From assembly GCF_000717645.1 (NCBI RefSeq), contig NZ_JNZZ01000024.1, positions 1 to 64,000 of the forward strand: DNA of 64,000 bases. Direction: 5' to 3'. Of this stretch, positions 15,122 to 24,568 are shown in pieces (within the stretch, counting starts at the first letter, position 1; each line of letters opens with the position of its first letter). This stretch comes from Streptomyces californicus (GTDB lineage: Bacteria; Actinomycetota; Actinomycetes; Streptomycetales; Streptomycetaceae). The translations under genes and the position numbers were made by a program. A model generated the notes under the pieces. It saw nothing but the letters and a program-made list of their open reading frames with translations, had not been told where the DNA came from and did not search any database.

Positions 15122-15584
15122 GAGGTCAGCCTGGCCCGGAGGCCTACATTCCGGGGATCACCGGCCGTTTCTGTGGACCACTCGCCGGCTGTGGACATCC
15201 CCGTCACCCGTCCGTGAACGTGCGGCACCGCCATCGGCAAGGGGAGCCACCGGCATCCGAGCTCACCGGAAGGAGCCCCCGGCGCGCGAGGCCACCGGTC
15301 CGTGAACCGGCCGCTACGGGAATCCCACCAGCGGATGAAGACGGCCTCCGCCCCTCCCCGCCCGGCCCCGCCCCCTCCCGGGCAGCGCCGTCGTCCGGCA
15401 CCCGGACGGTCCCGTACACTTCTTACGGCGATCCGGGTCACCGGGTCGACTTCGCACGCCCCGCCACCTCCCTCTTCGCGGAGGTGGCCGCGCTCCTCGG
15501 TCCCTCGTGGCACGGCGCGTCGGGGCGTCAGGCGCGGACGCAAACCTGCGGCCGCGATAACCGAGTACCTCAAGGAGTACGGCC
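15122..15584 (+). promoter_or_regulatory. rpsB upstream region with a leader hairpin
   Basis: No gene is present. The region probably contains the divergent promoters of rpsB and the M23 gene. GCCACCTCC at 15463-15471 pairs with GGAGGTGGC at 15480-15488, a 9-bp stem with an 8-base loop about 95 bases before the rpsB start. It is a candidate leader structure for S2 autoregulation or an attenuator. AAGGAG precedes the rpsB ATG. Confidence 0.5.
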
Positions 15585-16499
15585 ATGGCCGTCGTCACGA
15601 TGCGGGAGCTGCTGGAAAGCGGCGTCCACTTCGGTCACCAGACCCGTCGCTGGAACCCGAAGATGAAGCGCTTCATCTTCACCGAGCGCAACGGCATCTA
15701 CATCATCGACCTGCTCCAGTCGCTGTCGTACATCGACCGCGCCTACGAGTTCGTCAAGGAGACCGTCGCCCACGGCGGCTCCATCATGTTCGTGGGTACG
15801 AAGAAGCAGGCCCAGGAGGCCATCGCCGAGCAGGCGACGCGCGTCGGCATGCCGTACGTCAACCAGCGTTGGCTCGGCGGCATGCTCACCAACTTCTCCA
15901 CCGTCTACAAGCGCCTCCAGCGCCTGAAGGAGCTGGAGCTCATCGACTTCGAGGACGTGGCCGCCTCCGGCCTCACCAAGAAGGAGCTCCTGGTCCTCTC
16001 GCGCGAGAAGGCCAAGCTGGAGAAGACCCTCGGTGGTATCCGCGAGATGCAGAAGGTGCCCAGCGCCGTCTGGATCGTCGACACCAAGAAGGAGCACATC
16101 GCCGTCGGTGAGGCGCGCAAGCTCCACATCCCGGTCGTCGCGATCCTCGACACCAACTGCGACCCCGACGAGGTCGACTACAAGATTCCGGGCAACGACG
16201 ACGCGATCCGCTCCGTCACCCTGCTCACCCGCGTGATCGCCGACGCCGTCGCCGAGGGCCTCATCGCCCGTTCCGGTGCCGCCACCGGCGACTCGAAGCC
16301 GGGCGAGAAGGCCGCCGGCGAGCCGCTGGCCGAGTGGGAGCGTGACCTGCTCGAGGGCGACAAGAAGGACGAGACCGCGGCTGCCGCCGAGGTCCAGTCC
16401 TCCGCCGAGACCGAGAAGGTCGCCGACGCCGAGAAGCCGGCCGAGGCCGTCGCCGAGGCCGAGGCTCCGGCCGCCGACGCGGACGCCGAGCAGGCCTGA
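15585..16499 (+). CDS. rpsB: 30S ribosomal protein S2
   Basis: This 304-residue protein is S2: [52 protein letters not shown] and [22 protein letters not shown] are diagnostic. It binds the 30S head-body junction and is needed for S1 and initiation. The C-terminal 45 residues form an Ala/Glu-rich tail typical of actinobacterial S2. It is the first gene of the rpsB-tsf pair. A hairpin after the stop probably lowers read-through into tsf. Confidence 0.98.
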   Translation: MAVVTMRELLESGVHFGHQTRRWNPKMKRFIFTERNGIYIIDLLQSLSYIDRAYEFVKETVAHGGSIMFVGTKKQAQEAIAEQATRVGMPYVNQRWLGGMLTNFSTVYKRLQRLKELELIDFEDVAASGLTKKELLVLSREKAKLEKTLGGIREMQKVPSAVWIVDTKKEHIAVGEARKLHIPVVAILDTNCDPDEVDYKIPGNDDAIRSVTLLTRVIADAVAEGLIARSGAATGDSKPGEKAAGEPLAEWERDLLEGDKKDETAAAAEVQSSAETEKVADAEKPAEAVAEAEAPAADADAEQA

Positions 16500-16517
16500 C
16501 ACCCGTCACGGCCGCTG

Positions 16518-16554
16518 ACGGCGGGGGCCGACGCGTTGAGCGTCGCCCCCGCCG
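16518..16554 (+). terminator. Intergenic hairpin between rpsB and tsf
   Basis: ACGGCGGGGGC and GCCCCCGCCGT, together with the inner GACGC/GCGTC, pair around a short GTTGA-type loop with one unpaired base. It lies 18 bases past rpsB and 45 before tsf, and is a likely partial terminator. Confidence 0.75.
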
Positions 16555-16598
16555 TTCACCCGTAGATCTTTCAGACTTCGAGAGAGACATACAGACTC

Positions 16599-17435
16599 AT
16601 GGCGAACTACACCGCCGCTGACGTCAAGAAGCTCCGCGAGCTCACCGGCGCCGGCATGATGGACTGCAAGAAGGCGCTCGACGAGGCCGACGGCAACGTC
16701 GACAAGGCCGTCGAGGCGCTCCGTATCAAGGGCCAGAAGGGCGTCGCCAAGCGCGAGGGCCGTTCCGCCGAGAACGGCGCCGTCGTCTCCCTCGTCTCCG
16801 AGGACCAGACCTCCGGCGTCATCCTCGAGCTGAAGTGCGAGACGGACTTCGTCGCCAAGGGCGAGAAGTTCCAGAGCGTCGCCAACACGCTCGCCGCGCA
16901 CGTCGCCGCCACCTCCCCGGCCGACCTGGACGCGCTGCTCGCCTCCGAGATCGAGGCCGGCAAGACCGTCCAGGCGTACGTCGACGAGGCGAACGCCAAC
17001 CTCGGCGAGAAGATCGTCCTGGACCGCTTCGCCCAGTTCACCGGCGCCTTCGTCGCCGTGTACATGCACCGCACCATGCCCGACCTGCCCCCGCAGATCG
17101 GTGTCCTGGTCGAGCTGGACAAGGCCGACGCCGAGCTGGCCAAGGGCATCGCGCAGCACATCGCCGCCTTCGCCCCGAAGTACCTCTCCCGCGAGGACGT
17201 CCCCGCCGAGGTCGTCGAGGCCGAGCGCCGCGTCGCCGAGGAGACCACCCGCGCCGAGGGCAAGCCCGAGGCCGCCCTCCCGAAGATCGTCGAGGGTCGG
17301 GTCAACGGCTTCTTCAAGGAGGCCACCCTCCTGGGCCAGCCGTACGCGCTGGACGCCAAGAAGTCGGTCCAGAAGGTTCTGGACGAGGCCGGTGTCACCC
17401 TGAAGCGCTTCTCGCGCATCAAGGTCGGCATCTGA
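16599..17435 (+). CDS. tsf: Elongation factor Ts
   Basis: This 278-residue protein is EF-Ts, which recharges EF-Tu with GTP. The N-terminal UBA-like domain has the signature KKLRELTGAGMMDCKKALDEADGN. The core includes VVSLVSEDQTSGVILELKCETDFVA, with the TDFVA motif that contacts EF-Tu. The C-terminal part has the KVGI-type ending. It is immediately downstream of rpsB, as in most bacteria. Confidence 0.98.
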   Translation: MANYTAADVKKLRELTGAGMMDCKKALDEADGNVDKAVEALRIKGQKGVAKREGRSAENGAVVSLVSEDQTSGVILELKCETDFVAKGEKFQSVANTLAAHVAATSPADLDALLASEIEAGKTVQAYVDEANANLGEKIVLDRFAQFTGAFVAVYMHRTMPDLPPQIGVLVELDKADAELAKGIAQHIAAFAPKYLSREDVPAEVVEAERRVAEETTRAEGKPEAALPKIVEGRVNGFFKEATLLGQPYALDAKKSVQKVLDEAGVTLKRFSRIKVGI

Positions 17436-17455
17436 GTCCGTCCGGGCGAACAGCG

Positions 17456-17568
17456 CCCGACCCGATAGGGTCGGGTGCAGTCGACGGCCGTACACACGCC
17501 GGACGACCGCAGATCTGACGAGGAGGCCATTGCCGCTGTAGGGACATCGGACCCACCGGCAATGGCCT
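17456..17568 (+). terminator. Two hairpins between tsf and pyrH
   Basis: CCCGACCC-GATA-GGGTCGGG (17456-17475) is a perfect 8-bp stem with a tetraloop. AGGCCATTGCCG (17524-17535) pairs over 12 bp with CGGCAATGGCCT (17557-17568), followed by a short T-containing run. Together they should end most tsf transcription. Confidence 0.8.
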
Positions 17569-17596
17569 TCTTCGTATGTGCACGAGGAGAATTTCC

Positions 17597-18370
17597 ATGG
17601 ACAAGGGCGCGGACGCCATTCAGACCGACGGCAAGGGCGGCGACAAGGGCTCGGGGCGCTTCATGCTGAAGCTCTCCGGTGAGGCCTTCGCCGGGGGCGG
17701 CGGGCTCGGGGTCGACCCCGACGTCGTGCACACCATCGCCCGCGAGATCGCCGCCGTCGTCCGCGACGGCGCCCAGATCGCGGTCGTCATCGGCGGCGGC
17801 AACTTCTTCCGCGGCGCCGAACTGCAGCAGCGCGGCATGGACCGGGCCCGGTCCGACTACATGGGCATGCTCGGCACCGTCATGAACTGCCTGGCGCTCC
17901 AGGACTTCCTGGAGAAGGAGGGCATCGACTCGCGCGTCCAGACCGCCATCACCATGGGCCAGGTCGCCGAGCCGTACATCCCGCTCCGCGCCGTCCGGCA
18001 CCTGGAGAAGGGCCGCGTGGTGATCTTCGGCGCCGGCATGGGCATGCCCTACTTCTCCACCGACACCACCGCTGCCCAGCGCGCCCTGGAGATCGACGCC
18101 GAGGCGCTGCTCATGGGGAAGAACGGGGTGGACGGGGTCTACGACTCCGACCCCAAGACCAACCCCGACGCGGTGAAGTTCGACGCGCTGGAGTACGGCG
18201 AGGTGATCACCCGCGACCTGAAGGTCGCGGACGCCACCGCCATCACGCTCTGCCGTGACAACAAGCTGCCCATCCTCGTCTTCGAGCTGACCGCCCTGGG
18301 CAATATCGCTCGCGCGGTCAAGGGTGAGAAGATCGGCACGCTCGTGAGTGACGAGAGCACCCGGGCCTGA
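17597..18370 (+). CDS. pyrH: UMP kinase
   Basis: This 257-residue protein is the hexameric bacterial UMP kinase that makes UDP for pyrimidine nucleotides. Motifs seen are [65 protein letters not shown] and [19 protein letters not shown]. The ATG at 17597 is chosen because GAGGAGA precedes it; an upstream in-frame ATG at 17576 lacks this. It is followed by frr, the usual order. Confidence 0.97.
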   Translation: MDKGADAIQTDGKGGDKGSGRFMLKLSGEAFAGGGGLGVDPDVVHTIAREIAAVVRDGAQIAVVIGGGNFFRGAELQQRGMDRARSDYMGMLGTVMNCLALQDFLEKEGIDSRVQTAITMGQVAEPYIPLRAVRHLEKGRVVIFGAGMGMPYFSTDTTAAQRALEIDAEALLMGKNGVDGVYDSDPKTNPDAVKFDALEYGEVITRDLKVADATAITLCRDNKLPILVFELTALGNIARAVKGEKIGTLVSDESTRA

Positions 18371-18493
18371 CTGGCCCCCCAGGATGGACAACGGCCTGCC
18401 GGTGGGACACCGTGCAGGTTCAAGGACGCGACGCAGGATCCTCAAGGGCCGGGCGATGACGACGCCGGGCCCACTCAAGACACGCAGGAGCAC

Positions 18494-19054
18494 GTGGTGA
18501 TCGAAGAAATCCTCCTCGAGGCCGAGGAGAAGATGGAGAAGGCCGTTGTCGTCGCGAAAGAGGACTTCGCCGCGATCCGTACCGGCCGAGCGCACCCGGC
18601 GATGTTCAACAAGATCGTCGCCGACTACTACGGCGCGCTGACCCCGATCAACCAGCTGGCCTCGTTCTCGGTGCCCGAGCCGCGGATGGCCGTCGTGACG
18701 CCGTTCGACAAGACCGCGCTGCGCAACATCGAGCAGGCGATCCGCGACTCCGACCTCGGCGTCAACCCGAGCAACGACGGCAACATCATCCGGGTGACCT
18801 TCCCCGAGCTGACGCAGGACCGCCGCAAGGAGTACATCAAGGTCGCCAAGGGCAAGGCCGAGGACTCCAAGATCTCGATCCGCTCCATCCGCCGCAAGGC
18901 CAAGGAAGCGCTCGACAAGCTCGTCAAGGACAAGGAGTCCGGCGAGGACGAGGTGCGCCGCGCCGAGAAGGAGCTCGACGACACCACCGCGAAGTACGTC
19001 GCGCAGGTGGACGAGCTGCTCAAGCACAAGGAAGCCGAGCTGCTCGAAGTCTGA
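18494..19054 (+). CDS. frr: Ribosome recycling factor
   Basis: This 185- or 186-residue protein splits post-termination ribosomes with EF-G. It shows the standard tRNA-mimic helices and signatures: [52 protein letters not shown] and the C-terminal coiled-coil helices. Two adjacent GTG codons (18494 and 18497) can both serve as start; GCAGGAG lies upstream. It overlaps cdsA by one base (TGATG), implying coupled translation. Confidence 0.97.
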   Translation: MVIEEILLEAEEKMEKAVVVAKEDFAAIRTGRAHPAMFNKIVADYYGALTPINQLASFSVPEPRMAVVTPFDKTALRNIEQAIRDSDLGVNPSNDGNIIRVTFPELTQDRRKEYIKVAKGKAEDSKISIRSIRRKAKEALDKLVKDKESGEDEVRRAEKELDDTTAKYVAQVDELLKHKEAELLEV

Positions 19055-20151
19055 TGAACGACTCTTCCTGGGGCGCCCCGCAAGGAGCCGGATTCCGGGG
19101 CACGCCCGAGATGACGGCTGCCCCGGCGGGTCCTGTTCACGATGTGCATGGTGCCCAGCAGACTCGGCCCATGCCCATCGTGCCGGACGTTCCCGACGCA
19201 GGTAGAGACGTAGGTAGAGAAGCCGAGAACCGCGACGACCGGGACAGGGATGCCGCTCACGTCGGCGGCCCCCTGTTCCGTGACGAGATGCCGCAGGAGC
19301 CCATGTCCACTCCGTTGCCGCCCCCGCCGCAGAAGAAGCGCGCGGGGCGCGATCTGCGCGCCGCCATAGGGGTCGGCCTGGGGCTCGGTGCCGTCATCGT
19401 CGTCTCGCTGTTCATCGTGAAGGCCGTCTTCGTCGGTGTCATAGCGCTCGCCGTCGTCGTCGGCCTGTGGGAGCTCACCTCCCGCCTCAAGGAGCGCAAG
19501 GACATCGACGCGCCCCTGGCCCCGCTGGCCGTCGGCGGCGTCGCCATGGTCGTCGCCGGGTACGCCCGGGGCCCCGAGGGCGCCTGGATCGCGATGGCCC
19601 TCACCGCGCTGGCGGTGCTGGTCCAGCGGATGACCCGACCGCCGGAGGGCTACCTCAAGGACGTCACGGCCGGTGTCTTCGCGGCGTTCTACGTACCCTT
19701 CCTGGCCACGTTCGTCGCCCTGATGCTCACGGCGGACGACGGGGAGTGGCGGGTGCTGACCTTCCTCGTCCTCACGGTGGTCAGCGACACGGGTGCGTAC
19801 GCGGTCGGCTGGCGCTTCGGCAAGCACAAGCTCGCCCCGCGCATCAGCCCCGGCAAGACCCGCGAGGGCCTGCTCGGCGCGGTCGCCTTCGCGATGGCCG
19901 GCGGCGCGCTGTGCATGGAGTTCCTGATCGACGGCGGCGCCTGGTGGCAGGGGCTCCTGCTCGGCCTCGGGGTCGCCGCCAGCGCCACCCTCGGCGACCT
20001 GGGCGAGTCCATGATCAAGCGGGACCTCGGCATCAAGGACATGGGCACGCTGCTGCCCGGCCACGGCGGCATCATGGACCGGCTCGACTCGCTCCTGCCG
20101 ACGGCCCCGGTCGTCTGGCTGCTGCTGGTGCTGTTCGTGGGCTCCACCTGA
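19054..20151 (+). CDS. cdsA: Phosphatidate cytidylyltransferase
   Basis: This 365-residue membrane enzyme makes CDP-diacylglycerol for phospholipid synthesis. The N-terminal 95 residues are hydrophilic and Pro/Asp-rich, an extension common in Streptomyces CdsA. About eight transmembrane segments follow, and the C-terminal family signature is complete: SDTGAYAVGWRFGKHKLAPRISPGKTREGLLG, then GDLGESMIKRDLGIKDMGTLLPGHGGIMDRLDS. It is coupled to frr by a one-base overlap and closed by a strong terminator. Confidence 0.96.
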   Translation: MNDSSWGAPQGAGFRGTPEMTAAPAGPVHDVHGAQQTRPMPIVPDVPDAGRDVGREAENRDDRDRDAAHVGGPLFRDEMPQEPMSTPLPPPPQKKRAGRDLRAAIGVGLGLGAVIVVSLFIVKAVFVGVIALAVVVGLWELTSRLKERKDIDAPLAPLAVGGVAMVVAGYARGPEGAWIAMALTALAVLVQRMTRPPEGYLKDVTAGVFAAFYVPFLATFVALMLTADDGEWRVLTFLVLTVVSDTGAYAVGWRFGKHKLAPRISPGKTREGLLGAVAFAMAGGALCMEFLIDGGAWWQGLLLGLGVAASATLGDLGESMIKRDLGIKDMGTLLPGHGGIMDRLDSLLPTAPVVWLLLVLFVGST

Positions 20152-20177
20152 GCCCGCTAGCACCCCGGGAATCCGCA

Positions 20178-20216
20178 CGTGGGGGCCCGCCGTCCACGGG
20201 ACGGCGGGCCCCCACG
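20178..20216 (+). terminator. Strong terminator after cdsA
   Basis: A 16-bp perfect stem (CGTGGGGGCCCGCCGT with its complement) encloses a 7-base loop, 26 bases past cdsA. It can also serve the leftward small gene that converges on it. Confidence 0.9.
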
Positions 20217-20296
20217 CGCGTGTGCGACGCCGGGCCGCCCGGGTCTCAGGTCTCGCACAGCCGGGCCGGTTCGCGGGTGTCACGCAGCCGGGCCGC

Positions 20297-20452
20297 TCAG
20301 CGCCGTCGGGGGAACTTCCACCCGTTGCGGCTCAGCTTGTAGAGCACGAACACGCCGCAGAGCGCCCAGACGCCCAGGAAGGCCCACTTGAACCAGGGAG
20401 GGCCGTCCCAGCGCTCCGCCAGATGAACCGATGCCGCGAAGTGAAGGGTCAT
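20297..20452 (-). CDS. Small single-span membrane protein
   Basis: This 51-residue protein has one transmembrane helix (WFKWAFLGVWALCGVFVLY, residues 20-38) and a basic C-terminus (KLSRNGWKFPRRR), so the tail is probably cytoplasmic. A small protein of this kind between cdsA and rlmN is plausible for the streptomycete core. The start is an ATG with a weak upstream ribosome-binding site; the longer open frame reaching to 20665 is Pro/Arg-rich and less likely. No function is known. Confidence 0.65.
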   Translation of the reverse strand: MTLHFAASVHLAERWDGPPWFKWAFLGVWALCGVFVLYKLSRNGWKFPRRR

Positions 20453-20680
20453 TGCTCGCGGGTGCCCGGCCGTACGGGCGGGACACCCGGTGGGCCGCCC
20501 TCCGCTTGTGCTTCCGGCACCGGCACCCGGACCAGGCTCACCGGCCCCCTGGCTCGGGGTGATCCGCAGGACGCCTGGCGGGGCGCGATGCGACGAAGTC
20601 AGGGCGATGGTCCGGGAAGGCGCTACCACGGCGGGAGCCGGTGGCCCGTGACACACGCGGGCCACCCGAGTGGATCTGCG

Positions 20681-20714
20681 ACACTGGAGGAACCATGCCT
20701 AAGCCCGGAGAACT
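20681..20714. repeat. attL of the integrated AICE
   Basis: ACACTGGA, one mismatched base, then an identical 25-bp core (20690-20714) recur at 33634-33667. The core includes CCATGCCTAAGCCCGGAGAA, that is, the rlmN start codon and first codons. The integrase gene lies 68 bases to the right, as expected for an attL next to int. Confidence 0.92.
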
Positions 20715-20757
20715 GGTGGCGATTCGGCACCGAAAGGCCCCTGACCAGCACGTTTAG
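20695..20757 (+). other. Truncated rlmN start giving a 20-codon ORF
   Basis: The original rlmN promoter and start codon are still here but are now fused to element DNA. The frame reads MPKPGELVAIRHRKAPDQHV and stops at TAG 20755-20757. Only the first seven residues are RlmN. It is a by-product of integration and probably has no function of its own. Confidence 0.75.
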
Positions 20758-20781
20758 TGCTCGATAGGGGCCGTCCGCGTG

Positions 20782-22041
20782 CTACTGGGCCGTCTCTGGG
20801 CCGTCAGCCCCGTCAGGGGAGGGCAAGAACAGCCCGTCGATGGCGTTGCGGGTGCGTTCCTGACTCGACGGCATGAGGTGGGCATACACCCGCAACGTGA
20901 GTGCCGGGTCGGTGTGGCCAAGGTACTGGCTGACCGCCTTGATGCTCTCGCCAGCGTCCAGCAATACCGACGCATAGAAGTGCCTGAGAGCGTGCATGCC
21001 GTGCTCGCGGGCGGACTCATACTTGCCGTCCCGCGCGCAGGGGATGAGACCGGCGAGTGCAAGAGCGGGCTTCCACTCTTGGATGTTGAAGTTACTTCGC
21101 CACACGACTCCTTTTGCCGTGTTCGTGAACAGGAGTCGGGTCGTCACCTTGGGGCCGTCAGGCTTTCGCCACGGCAGAGTGATTTCAACCGGCTTGCAGT
21201 TGTCCATGTGTCCTCGCAGGGCCTCGGCCACCGAGGACGGGAGCGGGACGTCGCGCTCCTTGTTGCATTTCGGGGGAGCGAATACGGCCTTGCCCTGGAT
21301 CAATTTCACTTGCCGAACGACCCGCAGAATGCCCGCTTCGAAATCGATCGCGTCCTCAGCGAGACCCACGATTTCGCCCTGTCGGAGCCCGCAGCCTGCA
21401 CCCGTGTCCACCATGGTTCGGTAGCGCTCCGGAAGGGCTTGGCGAACAGCCTGCACCTGTGAGTGCAGCCATGGGGTGACCCGTCGCCGCTCGACGGATG
21501 GCGGGCGCACGGACCTCGCAGAGCAGGGATTGCGGGGGAGGAGACCATCGTCCACGGCCGCGCTCAGAACGGCGCGGACGTCACCGTAGATGTTGCGCGC
21601 GTACGCACCACTCACGCGCGGATTGGCCTCCAGAGCGCTCACCAGGTCGCGGAGGTGTTCCGGCCTGAAGGAGTCCAGCGGGCGCGATCCGAGGATAGGG
21701 AAGGCGTGCAGGCGCAGACGCTGTTCGGTGACGATCTGACTCGACAGGTCTGCACTGTGGGCCTTGAGCCACTTCTCGGAGTAGCCCTTGAACGTGACTC
21801 GGGCCGCGCGAGGGTCGATGTACTGGCCCCGAGACATGTCAGAGGCGACGTTAGCGAGCCACTGCTCAGCCAGGCGCTTCTGTCGATCGGGGAAACTCTT
21901 GGACTTCTCGGTGCCATCGGGGCCGACGTAGCGGGCCCGGTAGCGGAGTCCGGAGCCGTATCGGTCGCTTTTGACCCGGTGCTGCTTTCCGTCGGGTCCG
22001 GGTTCAGTTTTGTACCAGCGGTCTTGGATGTGGCCGGCCAA
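20782..22041 (-). CDS. int: Tyrosine integrase of the AICE
   Basis: This 419-residue site-specific recombinase has an AP2-like arm-binding N-terminus, a SAM-like core-binding domain (about 80-170) and a complete catalytic domain. The active-site residues are R220 (GCGLRQGE), H350 and R353 (HALRHFYAS), H376 (LGHTD) and nucleophile Y386 (RVYAHLM). It should recombine attP with the chromosomal site at the start of rlmN. It is the last gene of the leftward element cluster, 69 bases downstream of xis and adjacent to attL, as in pSAM2-type elements. Confidence 0.95.
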   Translation of the reverse strand: MAGHIQDRWYKTEPGPDGKQHRVKSDRYGSGLRYRARYVGPDGTEKSKSFPDRQKRLAEQWLANVASDMSRGQYIDPRAARVTFKGYSEKWLKAHSADLSSQIVTEQRLRLHAFPILGSRPLDSFRPEHLRDLVSALEANPRVSGAYARNIYGDVRAVLSAAVDDGLLPRNPCSARSVRPPSVERRRVTPWLHSQVQAVRQALPERYRTMVDTGAGCGLRQGEIVGLAEDAIDFEAGILRVVRQVKLIQGKAVFAPPKCNKERDVPLPSSVAEALRGHMDNCKPVEITLPWRKPDGPKVTTRLLFTNTAKGVVWRSNFNIQEWKPALALAGLIPCARDGKYESAREHGMHALRHFYASVLLDAGESIKAVSQYLGHTDPALTLRVYAHLMPSSQERTRNAIDGLFLPSPDGADGPETAQ

Positions 22042-22110
22042 CGTGGTGCTCCTGTCGGGGATGCGGCAGGGGCGCGACCGGTGGTGGTCGCGCCCCTGTG
22101 GGTAGTGTGG

Positions 22111-22356
22111 TCAGGCTGCTTCGCGGTCGATGTTCTTGAGGTGGGTGACGTGGGCGAGTACTTCGGCGGGGTCGTAGCGGATGTGCTTGCCGATGCGGAA
22201 GCCGGGCGGGCCGATCTGCTTCTTGCGCCAGGCGTAGACGGTCTCTTTGGGCACCTCGAAGATTTCAGCGATGTCGTCGGGGGTGAGGTAGCGGTCAGGG
22301 AGGCCGCCCCGCAGAGTGGCGCGGGGGTCGGTCTCGGGGGTGCGCTTGGGTGCCAC
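22111..22356 (-). CDS. xis: Excisionase-type MerR-like HTH protein
   Basis: This 81-residue protein has the DNA-binding layout of AICE excisionases: RYLTPDDIAEIFEVPKETVYAWRKKQIGPPGFRIGKHIRYDPAEVLAHV. The start is GTG at 22356 with GAGGAG upstream. Together with Int it should bend and excise the element. Its position directly upstream of int is standard. Confidence 0.9.
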   Translation of the reverse strand: MAPKRTPETDPRATLRGGLPDRYLTPDDIAEIFEVPKETVYAWRKKQIGPPGFRIGKHIRYDPAEVLAHVTHLKNIDREAA

Positions 22357-22391
22357 GGAAGCTCCTCGGGGCTGCGGTGGGCCGGTTTCCG

Positions 22392-22683
22392 TGACAGAAC
22401 TGACAGAACCTCGCCGCTAGCCCGCTGACCTGCGGATACTCCAGTTCCCAGCGTCGTGACAAAACCTCGAAAAACTCTGACAGAACCTCCGGGCGGGGGG
22501 TTCTGTCAGAGCACCCCGGGCACCGGCGAGGTCGGTGGGTGCCGTGCCGGAAACCGGGTGCGGGGAGGTTCTGTCAGAGTTTTCGGAGGTTTTGTCAGAG
22601 CCGTGATCATGGCTGTTTGTGCAGGTCAGCGGGCTGGTGCGGGGGTTGTGTCAGTTCTGTCAGCGGAACGGGGGTTCTGTCAG
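22392..22683. repeat. GGTTCTGTCA repeat array, probable replication origin
   Basis: The 10-mer GGTTCTGTCA or a close variant occurs on the plus strand at 22499, 22567, 22588 (GGTTTTGTCA), 22653 (AGTTCTGTCA) and 22674, and inverted at 22392, 22401, 22457 (one change) and 22478. CTCTGACAGAACC at 22475-22487 and its complement at 22499-22511 form a perfect 13-bp hairpin. The 323-bp gap between xis and the replication gene contains no ORF. Iterons next to a replication gene indicate an origin, or an operator field for xis-int. Confidence 0.75.
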
Positions 22684-24224
22684 CCGGTGGTGAGTGGCGG
22701 GGTGACGGCGGGGTGGGTGTCGAAGCGGGGCGACGGCGGCCGGCCACCGCGCCCGGTACGCGGGGGTGCGGGCTGCTGGCGGACCCATCCGTGTTCCTCC
22801 AGCAGGGTCAGTGCGGGGTCGAGGTCGGTCATGGCGGGGAAGTCGCCGCGTGACAGGCCCCGGAACAGCTCGCGTTTGGTGAAGCCGGAGAGGCGCTGTT
22901 CCTTGAGGTGGGTGAGGAGCTGGTGGGCGGCTTCCTGGGCGGGGTCGGCGCCCATGGCGTCGAAGACTTCCAGGGCGTGGGCGGTGAAGTAGTCCCCGAT
23001 CTCCACCGCGCTGGCCATGGTGGCGGCCTCGATGGGGACCATCCATCCGTTGTCGGGGTGGGTGGCGAGGTGGAGGAGTCCGGCGATGCGGGCGACGGCC
23101 CCGTCGCGCTTGGACGCCCACTTGATGACCGGGTGGAGGCTGCGGCCCTTCCCGATCCGAGATTCGGTCACCTTCTGGTAGGCCAGCAGGACCGCGTCCG
23201 CCTCGGGGGTGAGGGTGAGGACGGCCGGGTCGGTCCAGTCCGCCAGCGCCAACGCCAGCCCGCCCAACTGCTTGGCGTAGGCAGCCGCGGTTTCCTCCGG
23301 AAGCAGATCCGGGGTCAGGTTCCGCGACCCGACCAGGGAGACGGGCTTGGCATACAGGAACCGGGCCAGCAGCCCTCGCCCGTCAGCGCCCTTCACCCTG
23401 CCGAGGGAGTCCAGGACTTCGGGCTGGATGGCGAGGCCCATGGTGATCGCGGGTGCTTCAACATGCTGCGCGTCGCGGCCCTGCCGGTTCACCCGCACCA
23501 TGTCTCCGGCGTGGCCCTTGAGGAAGATTCCCATGTTGGGGGTGCCGGAGTAGCGTCCGGCGATGATGTCGAAGATCTCGCCCTCGGCGGACATGACGCT
23601 CATCCGCCCCTCCTGGTCCGCGACCAGGGTGGCGAGGCTTTCGGGGGTGACGTCGTCCGCGACCAACTGCGGCTTGGCGGGGACGGTCATCTCGTCGGCC
23701 TGCTGGGCGAGGTGAACGGCTTCGGCGGTGAGCTGGTCCCGCAGCCCCGGTTCGGCGGCGGCGGCCTTCTGCGCGGCCTTGTCGGCGGCCGACCGGGCCA
23801 GGCGGGCGGTGGTCTCGGCTTCCGCCCGCCGGGGCCCGGACAGCTCCACCAACGCTTTCTCGGCAGCCAGCAGGGGGCCGGTCATGAGCGCGAACACCGC
23901 GCTCTTGCGGTTGCCGGGGGGCAGGGCGACGGCGGTGTAGAGGTTGACCGGCTCCCGCCAGTGGCCCCGGACGTGGACGGTGGCCCGTCCGCCGGCCGCC
24001 GTGGCGAGCACCGCGAGGGCCAGGCACCCCGCCAGGTCCACCGGGGTTTGAGTCTCCTCGGCGACCCCGGCGACCATGCCGCTCAGCCAGTCGGGCAGGG
24101 CGTGGACGGGGAAGGTGGGGAGTTCGCGGCGGGGGTTGAGGGGGACGGGTTCGTCCCAGACGGGGCCGGTGATGGTCTCGGGGTCCAGGGAGTCGTTGAA
24201 GCCCTCCCACAGGTCGGCGCTCAT
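22680..24224 (-). CDS. DUF3987-type replication protein (YfjI-like)
   Basis: This 514-residue protein belongs to the DUF3987 family, helicase-like proteins found with prim-pol proteins in plasmids and AICEs. A variant P-loop, LPPGNRKSAV, lies at 101-110; the second half contains the conserved NMGIFLKGHAGDMVRV and PAITMGLAIQPEVL regions. It probably unwinds or loads at the origin, taking the role of RepSA. It overlaps the preceding gene by ATGA and ends inside the repeat array. The Ala-rich segment 130-175 is probably coiled coil. Confidence 0.85.
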   Translation of the reverse strand: MSADLWEGFNDSLDPETITGPVWDEPVPLNPRRELPTFPVHALPDWLSGMVAGVAEETQTPVDLAGCLALAVLATAAGGRATVHVRGHWREPVNLYTAVALPPGNRKSAVFALMTGPLLAAEKALVELSGPRRAEAETTARLARSAADKAAQKAAAAEPGLRDQLTAEAVHLAQQADEMTVPAKPQLVADDVTPESLATLVADQEGRMSVMSAEGEIFDIIAGRYSGTPNMGIFLKGHAGDMVRVNRQGRDAQHVEAPAITMGLAIQPEVLDSLGRVKGADGRGLLARFLYAKPVSLVGSRNLTPDLLPEETAAAYAKQLGGLALALADWTDPAVLTLTPEADAVLLAYQKVTESRIGKGRSLHPVIKWASKRDGAVARIAGLLHLATHPDNGWMVPIEAATMASAVEIGDYFTAHALEVFDAMGADPAQEAAHQLLTHLKEQRLSGFTKRELFRGLSRGDFPAMTDLDPALTLLEEHGWVRQQPAPPRTGRGGRPPSPRFDTHPAVTPPLTTG

Positions 24225-24568
24225 GCGGCCTTGCTCCCTTCGAAGTTGAGCAGCGGGCAGGACTCGGGGTGCGCGGTGTGAGCCTCGATCAGGGCCAGGA
24301 CACCGGACCGGCCCCGTGCGGTGCGCTCAAAGCCGCACCGGCACCAGGACCGGGCCGAGACCAGCGCCGAGAACGAGGGCGGGGCGACGATGTCCAGCCA
24401 CCGCACCGGCTGCGGCCGCAGGTCAGAGCGAACAGCAACAGGGACGGCCATGCGGCCGACGCCTTTCGGCTCGCCACCGGTCACCCGTGCTGCCGTGGGG
24501 TTGGCGGCGTGCGGGGTGTTCGGGGTGGCAGGCAGGCTCTTAAGGCGGAGAGTCCTGGGGGTGGTCAT
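24221..24568 (-). CDS. 115-residue protein with a zinc-finger-like C-terminus
   Basis: The ATG at 24568 overlaps the stop of the prim-pol gene, and its own stop overlaps the next start, so it is translated within the replication operon. The first 60 residues are basic and unstructured-looking. The C-terminus has WCRCGFERTARGRS followed by HTAHPESCP, a Cys/His spacing that can bind zinc. Its role is probably accessory to replication. No named family is recognised with confidence. Confidence 0.7.
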   Translation of the reverse strand: MTTPRTLRLKSLPATPNTPHAANPTAARVTGGEPKGVGRMAVPVAVRSDLRPQPVRWLDIVAPPSFSALVSARSWCRCGFERTARGRSGVLALIEAHTAHPESCPLLNFEGSKAA

